A stretch of 64,000 nt of DNA from Apodemus sylvaticus. Its lineage: Eukaryota; Chordata; Mammalia; Rodentia; Muridae. A program made the translations under genes and the position numbers. Below the pieces are notes generated by a model. It worked only from the letters and a program-made list of their open reading frames with translations, ran no database searches and was not told the origin of the DNA. Of this stretch, positions 22,204-32,490 are shown one piece after another. Position 1 is the first letter of the stretch; each line of letters opens with the position of its first letter. The stretch covers positions 13,818,416 to 13,882,415 of the forward strand of contig NC_067492.1 in the NCBI RefSeq assembly GCF_947179515.1. Direction: 5' to 3'.

Positions 22204-22360
22204 CAATAAAGTTAGGTTCCTTAAATCCCAGTCTCAAACTATCTCTGTCTCTATCTCACTGTCTCTCTTCATCTCTGTCTCTCTGTGTATCTCTGTCCCT
22301 GTGGATACACACGTGTGTGTGCATGAGCATGCATGTGTGTGTATGTGTGCATGGGTATAT

Positions 22361-22412
<52 letters not shown>

Positions 22413-22432
22413 CTGTCTGCCTGACTGTCTGT
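22204..22432 (+). repeat. Tandem duplication, copy 1 (229 bp)
   Basis: Starts with 'caataaagttaggttcctta', passes through CTGTCTCT repeats and a TGTG/TGCA region, and ends in a (GT)n run and 'ctgcctgactgtctgt'. The next 191 bases repeat it with few changes. Confidence 0.9.
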
Positions 22433-22623
22433 CAATAAAGTTAGGTTCCTTAAATCCCAGTCTCAAATTATCTCTGTCTCTATCTCACTGTCTCTCTACA
22501 TCTCTGTCTCTCTGTGTATCTCTGTCTCTGTGGGTACATATGTGTGTGCATGAGCATGCATGTGTATATATGTGTGCATGTGTATATGCACATGTGTGTG
22601 TCTGTCTGTCTGCCTGACTGTCT
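22433..22623 (+). repeat. Tandem duplication, copy 2 (191 bp)
   Basis: Same start, same internal order and same 'ctgcctgactgtct' end as copy 1. The copies differ by scattered substitutions and by a GT tract about 38 bases shorter here. Confidence 0.9.
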
Positions 22624-22689
22624 AATGGAAGCCACTTGTACATGGGTTACCAGTTCTCTGCTAACACAAGGAATTATTGTGTAATTTGT

Positions 22690-23062
22690 AAAATGAATTA
22701 CTGGCCCTCCAGAGCCAGGGAGATGAAGCTGGGCATAACATCTGTAGATAACCACAGTATAAGTCCCTTCACATTCAAGGCAAAAGAGATGATAACAAGT
22801 TGTAATGCGGCTGCAGGCTCTTGACACGCCATTCCATTGAACTTAATTTCACAAATCACCATCAATGCATGACGTACCCCTTATTTGTCAAATCTGGCCA
22901 TCACAAAGCGGGGCATTTCGCACCAAGAGGTTGTTTCCCTCAGGTGTCTCTAAGACTCTTCTGGAAATATTCCAGAACTGTGCCAAAAGCGAATGTGGGA
23001 AGCCATGCTCTTCCTCTAGAGTTCTTCCTTTTTTCTTAGCCCATGAAATCAGAAATCGTTAT
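22690..23062. promoter_or_regulatory. Candidate conserved regulatory block A
   Basis: Repeat-free, with several CpGs in otherwise CpG-poor DNA (around 22808, 22826, 22873, 22910, 22919, 22990) and clustered motif-like words: ATTA/TAAT homeodomain cores, a CRE-like tgacgta at 22871, 'agatgataac' (GATA-like) at 22788 and 'ggaaatattccag' at 22961. No open frame of note. Conservation cannot be measured from one sequence, so this is an inference from composition. Confidence 0.35.
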
Positions 23063-23555
23063 TAGAATGGCCACATACCCCTAACTATAATGGGGTTTTC
23101 TGACCAGTACCTGAAACATTTTCTAGACAGCCATTTGCAGATGTGGTCATTCCAGAACATAAAAATAGAAAAAAAAAGTTAGTTTTGCTTGTTTGGTTTT
23201 GTCGACAATTGAGCATCTTTCTGTTTGAATGGAGTCAGAGCACCCATCTCCAAAAATCTGCAGTCGAAGGCACTTCTCCCATTGAAGGGTCCAGAGCTGT
23301 ACTTTACAGGGATTTGAAGAGTTCCTAGTGCCTTCTTCCTTCATAATCTTTCTTTACCTAGAATAATTTATGTACTTTAATTATGTTTTATTTGGCTTGA
23401 CTTCTGATTTGATCAAATTGCTGTCAATATTGGAAGGAAGAGAAAAAAAACAAAACACACAAAGCCCAATATAGTAGACATTTGTTGGCTCCTGGAGGAC
23501 CACTCTGTCCCCTCTGGGTTTGTGGCCACAGACCTGGCCATGTTTTAATTTCTGT
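23063..23555. other. Unique sequence between candidate blocks
   Basis: No repeats recognised other than short A runs near 23170 and 23444. It may belong to the same regulatory region. Confidence 0.35.
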
Positions 23556-24195
23556 TATCTTGCGGAGTCCGAATAGGATTTGCTGTTCTTAAAGCCCTAG
23601 ACTATCACTTTACCCCAAACATCCATCCGCTATTGGAGGAGGCGGCAAAGCTCTGCATAGCTATTTATTTTAAGTGCCTGATTAAAATTTCATGAAAACA
23701 GGAAGTCGGGGGAAAAGAATAGATCGCAAGAGCAATGAAATCCGGGGCTCTGTAATTTTTAGCTCACAGGGAAAAAAAAAAAGCGTTAAATCGTAAGGAA
23801 GGTATATTTTCAGAATCACGCTGTGGCCACTAATGGCATATTTTGTCACTGGCCGGGGAGCTGGGGAACTAAGAATGGGTCCAATTTTTAAAATCTTATT
23901 ACACAGTTTTGCTCTCATTTAGAAATTGTCACCTCAGAGTAACCTGATGCTGTTCTACTTAAAGCCGACCTCAGTGGCTCTATCAGTGTGCATGGTGACC
24001 AGGTCGTCTTCCGCTTAAGCAGATAGCCACAATGTCCTCGCACAGTTGGACGGTGCAGGATCTGCCCATCCCATAAATTGATACTGCCTAAGAACTTAAT
24101 CTTATCTAATTCCCATATCCAATCGGATAAAGAATTTGGGGGAAAGCAAGTAATGACATATCCTCTTGCCGGATGATCAGAGAGTGATTTCCAGA
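23556..24195. promoter_or_regulatory. Candidate conserved regulatory block B
   Basis: The clearest enhancer-like segment in the window: 640 bases without recognisable repeats, with many CpGs. Motif-like words include ctatttattt (MEF2-like, 23661), 'gattaaaatttcat', 'cgttaaatcg', 'ccactaatggcat', 'aatcttatcta' and 'tccaatcggataaag' (GATA and CCAAT/homeodomain-like). A/T-rich homeodomain words alternate with GC words, as in many developmental enhancers. The target gene is unknown. Confidence 0.4.
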
Positions 24196-24419
24196 TTTAG
24201 TCAATGGGAAATAGGTGCTCCCCCTTCCCCTGCAGCACACACAGTGTGTCCATGAGCATTCAGTTGTTGAGGAAGTCAGAATCTAAAACAAAACAATACG
24301 GAACAGAACAAGCCTACCATTCAAATAGGAGCAATGGCGAGAAAACAGGAAGGCTTCATGTTCTGCTGATTTTAGAACACCCAGGACTGGAGAGAATGGG
24401 AGATGGCTACTGAGACCTT

Positions 24420-24640
24420 TTGGGATGCCCAGCTGAGCTCTCATTTAGCTGACCAGACAGGAATAATTGCAACAGGCTAATGGCTAGATAGATTTCATTT
24501 GCCAATCTCAAATAAATCCCCATCTAAAAAGCAAGCCAATCCCAGAGGAAGGTGTAATCCTTCTGAGAGAGAGGAGGAAAATCCCAGTCAAAGAGTACAG
24601 TAGAGCCCCCAGCTAAAGCAGCAAATTAAGTCCCTTGCTG
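24420..24640. promoter_or_regulatory. Candidate conserved regulatory block C
   Basis: Repeat-free, with TAAT/ATTA and GATA-like words ('gctaatggctagatagattt') and 'gccaatctcaaataaatccc'. Weaker than block B; grouped because it continues the same repeat-poor region. Confidence 0.25.
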
Positions 24641-25184
24641 AAGGGTTAAGAAGGTTAGATCTCCTCCTAGGCTTTAGTTCGCCCATGGAAGCTGACCCGA
24701 GTGGGGATCAGAGAGTTTGTGGAAGAGAAGCAAACCAATGTCGCATGCTGATGGGCACAGCTGTATGCCAGGGAGTGCCTCTCAGGGCTCCCAAATCCCA
24801 CAGAGCCTGAGTGGGACCTACAGTCAAGGGAAGGGGACTGCTAGCTCCCGGAGAGATGTATGTGTATGTGTTCTGGGGAGTTTGGGGGCCTTTCATGTTG
24901 ACTCTCACAGGATCCACACAACTATATTAGCCAAGATAGACACAAATCATAAGTAAACTCGTTAGGAAAGTAATCACTTATCACTTGCCTGCCTGGCGCT
25001 AATATGGCTTCAGTTAGTTCATGGGTCTCACTGGATGGTGGTTCCAGGACCTTTGCATCTTGCTGAATTACTCAATCTGTTTCTCCTCAACCGTGAAGCA
25101 CGTTGTACTCCATCCTTGTCATCTCTGGTACAAGTGGCTCACCTTACCTTGTAATTCTTTACTTACAGTCAGACTTCTGTAGAA
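24641..25184. other. Unique sequence
   Basis: No repeat or gene recognised. Short open frames on both strands at 24708-24956 are shadows of each other. Confidence 0.4.
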
Positions 25185-25292
25185 AGTAATAAAATAATAA
25201 TATTATTTTTAATATTAATAAAATAATAGTAATAACATAATAGTAATAACAACAACAATAATAACAATAACAATAATGATAGGAAAATAATG
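25185..25292. repeat. (TAA)n-like AT-rich tract
   Basis: Imperfect AATAATA/AACAATA trinucleotide repeats on the + strand. Confidence 0.9.
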
Positions 25293-26821
25293 GCATCTGT
25301 ACTGGGTATACACAGACCCTTTCCTCATCATTACACCCTAAACAGCACAGTTGAACAGCCATTCATATGCTGTTGATAGCGTCAGGTGAGGCACAGATGA
25401 TTTTAAGCACATGAGAAAATGTACACAGGTTCCATGAAAATATACATATAGTGACTTTAGCATCCCAGGATTAAGATAGCCATGGGTTACTTTGACCAAT
25501 TCTCCTTCGGCACCCAAGGATCACTAACCAACCATCACTTACCCCTTAGGGTACTCAGTATCATGTATCCCTTTTGAGCTGTTTCACTATACCAAGAGTC
25601 TGTCTACTCTGGGGATTTAGCAGTGAACCTTCTAGAAGGAGTGGATGGATGGATAAACTCACGCTTATAGATAGCTATGAAAATTGTAACAAATGAGAGG
25701 TATAGGTGTTCTTTTCAGATTTCCACAGACACAACATAATTGTTTTCTATGATTAAGTTTGCTCTAGTATAGAAAAAGTCTTCTTCTGTAGGCCTGTAGA
25801 CTCCAAGAGTAGAGGTAATACAATACTTTTAAGGAAGAAGAGTCTACAGTCACTTCTTGGCTAATTATTGATGTAAGAATAGCCCCCTGGTCGGCAATGG
25901 GGGCAATAATAAGGTGTCACCTTAAGCTGCCACATAGAAAAGGCCCTGGGCTCTAATTAACACTGTAACAATTTCTGCCATCAGGCAATGTTATCCCATG
26001 GGTCAGAATGAACCCAAGATGCTGAGCAAAGTGAATGAATGGCAGGAGAGACATATCTTACAGCACTTTTTATGATTCCCACGCTATGACCATTCAGTAT
26101 ACCTTCATCTTCTTTCCAGTTCTGGCCTTATCCCTGTGCTGGGGAAGACTTGGAAACAGAAGGCATCATCTTTTGCATTTTGGAATTTGGGGATCCTAAC
26201 ATAGTCCTCACATGGTTCTAGTCACAATTCTCCAACTGTGTGCTAATTTATGGAGCAAGTGACTTAAGAAGCTTAGAACAGGTAGTGTCTTAATCAGCTT
26301 TCAGCCTGTGTTGTAGCCTTCTGCTGTATGAAATGACTTCTGCCCACAACCCCAGCAAGCAAGCCCTGAAACTGCTCCCTATCCAAGAGATCTCCTCAGC
26401 ATAACCCTAAGCCTATCTCCACTCTCAGAGTTCTTGGCTGGTATCTTGCAAACAGCACGTGCTTTGCTGTGCCTCTAGAAACACGAATGTGAACTGTGTG
26501 TGCATGAGACTTTGGAGCCTGACCACGGCCTCTCAAGGGCAATGTCCAAGTGCTTCTTGACGCTCCACCCTGTACCAGGCACAGGAGAGTCACTGGACCT
26601 ATCAGATTGTTTCCGTTCATTAGTTTTGTTGTTGTTCTAGGTCATGGTTCCTTCCACAGTATATGTGGTTAGAGGTTGCTTTATATCTGCTCCTCCAGAG
26701 GTGTGTGTGCAGGAAATGGCTTCCATCTTTGGCAGGCTCATTCATCTCTGTTGGGACAACTCAGCACAGTTGAGGGATTGTCCAATCCACAGGGATTGTC
26801 CCAGTTTCATTATTGTTGCTA

Positions 26822-26822
<1 letters not shown>
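25293..26822. other. Unique sequence, no repeat recognised
   Basis: About 1.5 kb in which I recognise no SINE, LINE or LTR. A short-lived frame at 26396-26620 (minus) is not protein-like. Part of the wide repeat-poor region that starts at 22.6 kb. Confidence 0.4.
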
Positions 26823-26900
<78 letters not shown>

Positions 26901-26982
26901 ACCACCACCACCAAACCAAACCAAACCAAACCAAAAATCCCCATAAAACAACAACAACAACAAAAACAAACACACAAAAAAA
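26823..26982. repeat. Compound microsatellite (CA)(GA)(ACC)(AAACC)(ACA)
   Basis: CA repeats, then GA repeats to about 26898, then ACC repeats, AACCA/AAACC units and ACA/AAAC repeats. At least five repeat units in series. Confidence 0.95.
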
Positions 26983-27019
26983 CTAAAAGCAATTTAGGGA
27001 AAAAGGGATTCATTTTTGT

Positions 27020-27310
27020 CTCCAAGTTATAGTACATCACTATGGGGCAGTTTCTGTGGCAGGAGCTTGAGACAGCTGCTTACATCACATCTATGGCAAA
27101 GAGCAGAAGGAAGTGAAAGCAGGAGCTCTTAGCTTGTGCTTTCTCCTTTGTTACATGGTTCGGGAATCCCTTTCTAGGGAATGGTATCACCAACAGTGGA
27201 CTGAGTCATCCTACATCAGCTAATTTCATTAAGACAATCTGCTCCCTCCCCAGACATGCCTACAGATCAAACCAACATAGACAACTCTCAATTGAGACTC
27301 TTGTCTTCAA
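27020..27310 (-). mobile_element. MaLR-type LTR, antisense partial
   Basis: 'cacatcagctaatttcatta', 'ccagacatgcctacagatca' and 'caactctcaattgagactc' are the reverse complement of the 5' half of the ORR1/MT-like LTR at 11987. The left part is degraded. Confidence 0.5.
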
Positions 27311-27454
27311 AACTCTGGCTTCTATGCTAGAGGGCTGACAGCCTGATTCGGGAGACCAGACAGCATCAGAACCTTGAGGATTAGCTGCATGGTGCAGTCA
27401 TAATCTAAGCTCTGTATCTAAGCCATTGTGTGCCCTTGAGCTGTGTTCTTAACA

Positions 27455-27552
27455 CCAACTCCACTTCCTTGCAAGCACCATTTCCACAACTTTCTACCAG
27501 TGCAGTGGAGACACACCTTTATTTCCCCAGAGTCCAGAACTGTTTGTAGAAA
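27455..27552 (+). repeat. 98-bp direct duplication, copy 1
   Basis: Starts 'ccaactccacttccttgcaa' and ends 'agaactgtttgtagaaa'. It recurs 183 bases downstream with a single mismatch (A at 27489, G at 27672). Confidence 0.95.
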
Positions 27553-27637
27553 TGTGTTCCATATGCTCCTCCTAGCCCACAAGGCACCTGAAGCTCTCTG
27601 CTTGTGTGTTGCCTCGTGGTGAAGAGGTATCTTCATG

Positions 27638-27735
27638 CCAACTCCACTTCCTTGCAAGCACCATTTCCACAGCTTTCTACCAGTGCAGTGGAGACACACC
27701 TTTATTTCCCCAGAGTCCAGAACTGTTTGTAGAAA
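27638..27735 (+). repeat. 98-bp direct duplication, copy 2
   Basis: 97 of 98 positions match copy 1. The 85-base spacer (27553-27637) is not repeated beyond copy 2, so it is a 1.5-copy tandem of a 183-bp unit. The near identity points to a recent event. Confidence 0.95.
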
Positions 27736-27894
27736 ATGAAGATGACAGTACTAACATCTCACACATAGGATTATGAAATGGAAATATATATTTAATAAAT
27801 AACCTGCCAAATCTCCCTACCCCGTCCCCAGCCCACCTCAGAAACAAAGCAATGAAAACCATGGACTTATTTTACTCTATTTTGTAACTATCTC

Positions 27895-27988
27895 AAATGA
27901 GTGAGTTCTTTTGCTGGAGTTGGTATTATATCTATTTTAGAAATGGGGAAACTGAGTGTTACAGCTACACATGTTACATGGTCTCCCT
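27895..27988 (+). mobile_element. MIR fragment
   Basis: 'ctattttagaaatggggaaa' followed by 'ctgagtgttacagctacaca' fits the MIR 3' core. A GT tract follows directly. Confidence 0.5.
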
Positions 27989-27989
27989 C

Positions 27990-27994
<5 letters not shown>

Positions 27995-28040
<46 letters not shown>
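27995..28040. repeat. (GT)n microsatellite
   Basis: 46 uninterrupted bases of GT. TATG-rich sequence continues to about 28105. Confidence 0.95.
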
Positions 28041-28042
<2 letters not shown>

Positions 28043-28135
28043 CTGTATCCATATTTGGGGGGATGCATATGTATATGTTCGTGTGTATGTATGTGTCTGT
28101 TTATGAGTAAGCAGTCTTTACTTGCAGTAAAAGAG

Positions 28136-28200
28136 ATGAGAAGATGGCTTAGTTGCTAAAGATGTTGTGAAGTGCATGCTTGTGGGTGATAGAAAATAAC
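28136..28200 (+). mobile_element. B2/B3-type SINE head fragment
   Basis: 'gagaagatggcttagttgct' then 'gtgcatgcttgtgggtg' fit a tRNA-like SINE head in sense orientation. Truncated at the 3' side. Confidence 0.4.
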
Positions 28201-28207
28201 CTCCAGT

Positions 28208-28436
28208 AACTGAGTAGCCATCACCTTATTTTTTAAGACACAGTCTCTTAGTACGCTAAAGCCCACTAATTGATAGCTGACCAGCAAGCCCCAGGGGTCC
28301 TCCTCTCTCTGCTCCCCCAGCAATGGAATTACAAGCACATATCGTATTTGTGGGGGTACTAGGATTTGAACTCACGTCCTCATGCTTGCTGGCCACCACT
28401 TGAGCAACTAAGTCATCTTCCCAGCTCCTTCATCTC
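28208..28436 (-). mobile_element. Long tRNA-derived SINE, antisense
   Basis: 'taagacacagtctcttagta', 'gccccaggggtcctcctctc', 'aatggaattacaagcacata' and 'cctcatgcttgctggccacc' then 'aagtcatcttcccagctcc' follow the reverse complement of the long B3-related SINE through to its head. Confidence 0.65.
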
Positions 28437-29084
28437 TAGTTTTTGCACTAGTGTGTGGCTGATGGGGAAAGATTGCCTGGAACAAGGAGGAGATGACTTT
28501 ATTATCTTTCTTTCTGGGAGACTCAGAAGGAAGAGAGTCCTGTTCAGAGCACTTGGGAAGCAGCTCTGCCTGGAATTCCAGAGTCCATAACAGGAAGAAC
28601 CCCCAGATCCTGTAGGAAATGTTTGCCGAGGATTAATGGTAGGCTAAATGCTGAGTGGAGACTTTTCCCTTCCTCATCTACATTGGGATCCTTACTTTTC
28701 CTTTTTAAAGATCAATGTGCTATATATTTTTCTCTGAAGGTTCATCTATTAAACCCACAGTGTTTAAGCTCAAAGACCGTTCTCCACCATGTAATTAACC
28801 CCCATGGGGTCCCATTAAAAGCCAATGATATTTTATGATTTTATTAACAAAAAGCAAACAGAGAAGGTGTCTGTGGAACATGGGCTTTTGTTGCACCCTT
28901 ACTTGAGCTCAGGGCGGTCCCTCTGGCCATCCAGATGTCTCAGGCCCCAGCTCTAAGACTAAAAAAGGACTTTATAGGGCTGTGGCTTTTGGAGTTGTCA
29001 TTTCATTGAGTCCTAGAGGGAAGCAGACTTCAAGGGTGAAAGGAGAATTCTCCAGAGTGGGGTGTGGCTCCTGTGTGATTGACA
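28437..29084. other. Unrecognised unique sequence
   Basis: No repeat or gene recognised. 28740-28860 is AT-rich. Confidence 0.4.
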
Positions 29085-29245
29085 CGATAACGTTGAGTGC
29101 ATTATTCAAACTCTGAGCCTCCAATTGCTTATGTAAACTATGGCAAAGGCAACCGTGCTTGCTTCCTAGGAACAATGTAAGTGTGAAATGTGATCAGTAA
29201 GTGAGGTGCTTAGAAGGATCCCAGGGACACTGAGGTCACTTTTCA
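29085..29245 (-). mobile_element. MIR SINE
   Basis: 'actctgagcctccaattgct', 'tatgtaaactatggcaaagg' and 'gtgaggtgcttagaaggatc' track the reverse complement of MIR from the 3' core ('ctgagcctcagtttcc', 'tctgtaaaatggg') to the 5' half. Confidence 0.6.
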
Positions 29246-31019
29246 AATGTAGTCTTCCTGTGTGTTAGGCCGAGCAGTAAGTTATCAGCATGCGAGCTGG
29301 GAACCAGTGTATTGTGTGCTCACTTCAGATCTGGAAGGAAACTGAGACAGGTGGGAGAAAATGTCCCAGAGCTACCTATATCATGGCTGAGCTTATACCA
29401 GACCTACTGTTGTCAAGGGCAGAAATAAGTGTCAAGGCCCTACTTACTTCTTGGAGTGGCCCCTTGTTGGTTCAGTTCAGTTGGTTGGACTACAGAACAC
29501 CGAAAAGAAGCCATTTCCAGGTCCCAATGTCTAGTTCAGAATCCTGCCGGCAGGAAGAGGTGAAAGAAATGTCCTGATGTATAGGAAGAGTGTGGACTGG
29601 GTGTGACCTGGTAGCTCTCAGATCTCTGAAGAACTCAGCATGGTAAGGTACACCATATACATCACAAGGGAGTCAAGCCGGGCACTCTTCTGGGCTTAAG
29701 GTTTACTTCCTGAAAGGTGAAAGTCCACTGGAGTGTGGTCTGATTCCAACTGCAAGAGTCACTTTATGCCCAGCACCCTGAGAATACCCAACTCTTGGCA
29801 ACTTGTCAAGCCTGGGAGATACTCAGGCCACACCCAGACCTTATTCTCACATCATCATGGCATCTCCATCCCCTTATCTAGCCCCTTGATTCTGGGCTAG
29901 ATTCTGAACTGTGCCTCAGGGCCTACCTGGAAATAGCTTGTGGATATGAGTGATACAGTGCAGTTCCTACTGGCTTCCCAGCTCTCTTCATCCTCAGTTT
30001 AGGGTACACAGATAATGAACATGCAGAATGCACCATCAGGGCAGGCTACATCGGGATAGGAGAGCTTGTCAGGATGGTCCAAGGCATCAGTTTCTTTTCC
30101 TACCTGTGGCATGAGCAGCAGTCCTGGAAGAACTCCATGTCATATCATGTGAGCCCAAGGGTTAGGACAGGAAGTAAGAGGCAGCACAGTCACAGCAGGG
30201 CAAACCACAGCAGGATATCTAGGCACCCCAGAGCAGCGTCACCTGGCTTGGATTCTTGTCAGATTATCAGAGTGGTATCCCCTCCTTGACCCCCAAGGCC
30301 AGTGGATTATTAGCAGTGACATGTGATAAGGAACTGGGTTTTGCATTGCAGCAAGCATTGAGAGGGTTGGGGTGGCTGCTCCAGGGAAGATGACTTTCTA
30401 GAGGCAGCAGAGATGGCAGCTGGCACTCTTGCCCTCAAAGGTGGGAATCGTAACTCTTAAGTGTAGCTCTCCTGGTTGTTTCACTTAGGCAAGGCATGTG
30501 GCAGACCTTAGATGCTTTTTCTGTGTCTTGGGCAGGGTTAATCTAGCCTCTGTGTTTGCACAAACATGCCAATCCTGCTTGCTTTAGATCTCACCTCATG
30601 GGACCTCCTATATATATGCCTTTGATGTTCCCAAGGAAGTCACATCTCTAGGTCTCATAAATCCAGCTATGCAAGCCTTGCTGTGGAGCATTAGGCCAGC
30701 CAATTAATGTCTCTTGTCCTCAGGTATTTAAGGAAAGAATCAGGGTCGCCTCAAGATTGGAGTCATAGCAATTGGCCAAAATAACAAGCATGGGGAACTT
30801 TGGAACGTTGAATAAATTAGATGTTAGAAACACTGCTATTGTCTCACTCTACGGATCTTCTATCTTGGAAGGCATAGAGTCAGATACAGATATGGTTAAC
30901 AATATTAGTTAAGTCTTAAATATCATCTTCCATGTTTTGGGGATTGTCCTTAATGTTTCGTATGTGTGTGCGCGTGGATGTGTGTATGAGTGTGCATGTG
31001 CGTGTGTGTTTTGTTTAAA
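29246..31019. other. Unique sequence, no repeat recognised
   Basis: About 1.8 kb with no SINE, LINE or LTR that I can name. A TG-rich stretch lies at 30960-31012. Frames up to 95 codons are not protein-like. Confidence 0.4.
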
Positions 31020-31145
31020 AATTACCAGGCTGCATAATGTACTTTTATCACCATGATGTGAATGAGGATACAGAGACCAAGACACTTTTCCAGAGTGAGG
31101 CAACTAATTAGAACTGGTGTAAAATGAAGTCCAAAGCCAGTGGCT
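31020..31145 (+). mobile_element. MIR fragment
   Basis: 'gaggatacagagaccaagac' then 'acttttccagagtgaggcaa' and 'ctggtgtaaaatgaagtcca' match the order of the MIR 3' half. Confidence 0.45.
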
Positions 31146-31159
31146 ACAGAACACATACA

Positions 31160-31345
31160 ATTGGATACCACAGTACTCTGTCACTGAGTCACATCCCCAA
31201 CCTATTTTTTTCTTTTTGGTTTGGTGATAGGGTCTCACTGAGTTTCCAAAGTTGACCTTGCACGCACTCTGTGGCCTACATAGACCTTGAACTGGTGCTC
31301 GCCTTCCACAGCCTTCAGAGTAGCTGGGGATGAAAGGCTTTTGCC
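31160..31345 (-). mobile_element. Antisense ID-like head plus antisense B1-like SINE
   Basis: 'gtactctgtcactgagtcac' with 'atccccaacc' is an antisense ID-like head at 31172-31200. 'gatagggtctcactgagttt' and 'acatagaccttgaactggtg' at 31226-31345 are antisense B1. The order is not that of B4, so two neighbouring insertions are likely. Confidence 0.6.
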
Positions 31346-31702
31346 ACTTATTTGGTAATTTGAGAGCACAACCCAATGGAAGTGGTTGGTCTCTGTGATT
31401 TTTCATCCTGTGGAGAAACCTGGCCTAGGTAGGCTCGGAGCCAAGGAACTAAGATGAGACAAAAGCCCTTAGTGGTTTCAGATTCTGCAATGGAGCGTGA
31501 TGGACAAAGACCTTGCTGGTGATGGTAGATGCCAAGTGACCAAGACAGTGAATTAAAAAAAGAGCAGTGTTTCATGGAAACTGTGACTTTTCATTCACAG
31601 AAACTGGAAGAATCAGAGAGGAAATGCTTCAGGAGGCCTCTTGGCTCGTGGATTTCTATATTGGCCAGATATATACAAGTGCATTCAAAGAAGACACCAG
31701 AA
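31346..31702. other. Unrecognised unique sequence
   Basis: No element recognised. Confidence 0.4.
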
Positions 31703-31775
31703 GGCTGGGGGTGCAGTGTAGTAACAGAACCCTTGCCTAACATGTCTGGGACCCTTTGTTCAACACTCAACTTGA
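31703..31775 (+). mobile_element. ID-like/B4 head fragment
   Basis: 'aaggctgggggtgcagtgta', 'acccttgcctaacatgtctg' and 'gggaccctttgttcaacact' match the tRNA-Ala-derived ID head, including box-A and box-B-like positions. Old and diverged. Confidence 0.55.
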
Positions 31776-32194
31776 ACTGAGATAGAGGAATGAAGCAACA
31801 TTCTGAAGCTGAAGTGTCTTCAACATTATCAGCTAATAAATATTGAAAACAGCTCAGGATCCCAGTTCAAAGCTGTGTTCAGCAGCTTCAGATTACTGGG
31901 ACCAAATACAGAAGGAAAAACAGGCTAGCTTGCCTCATTCCTGGGAGGAGCAGAGCTGTAAATGTCTTGACAAACAGCACCAGTCACCACCATAGACAGT
32001 GCCTATGGGTCAGGGTCTGCACCAGACATCTAAACGAATGACGAACTCTCTGGTGACAAATGGCATCTACTGTATGTTAAGCATGACCTCCAGGATAGGT
32101 AGTGGCAGGCCCTGCATCATCTCATTTGCTTTTTATGTAAAGGGAGATAAGTAGCTTTCCATGTTCCCTCTTCAATTTTAGTATATGTAGGCTG
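31776..32194. other. Unrecognised unique sequence
   Basis: A 'gattactgggaccaaatac' word at 31892 recalls the antisense LTR at 7645, but the similarity does not extend. Confidence 0.35.
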
Positions 32195-32207
32195 TGTTTT
32201 GTGGTGT

Positions 32208-32243
<36 letters not shown>

Positions 32244-32300
32244 ACGCGCAAGTGAGGGGCAGAGGTCAATATTTAGGTTTTGGAATTTTTTCTTAATCAT
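32195..32300 (-). mobile_element. Antisense SINE tail with (GT)n
   Basis: A (GT)n tract (about 32203-32241) and 'gcaagtgaggggcagaggtc' resemble the reverse complement of a B3-related tail. The rest of that SINE may have been interrupted by the B1 to the right. Confidence 0.5.
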
Positions 32301-32339
32301 TTGCTACATCTTCTCACATACTTATTCACTTACTTTCTT

Positions 32340-32490
32340 CATTCATTTAAGGCAGGGTTTCATTGTGTAACCCTGACTGGCCTGGAACTCACTATGAAGG
32401 CCAGACCAAAGTGGTTCTTACACACATCATTGTGCCTCTGCCTCCTAAGTGTTGGGATTAAAGGCACTAATCACCAAGCTCAGATCCACC
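32340..32490 (-). mobile_element. B1 SINE, antisense
   Basis: 'aaggcagggtttcattgtgt', 'ctggcctggaactcactatg' (32376-32398), 'gcctctgcctcctaagtgtt' and 'gggattaaaggcactaatca' follow the reverse complement of B1 end to end. About 150 bp. Confidence 0.8.

Noticed and set aside
31872..32130. Possible further antisense LTR after 'gattactgggaccaaatac'
   Set aside because: Only about 20 bases match the LTR end; the rest does not follow the consensus order.
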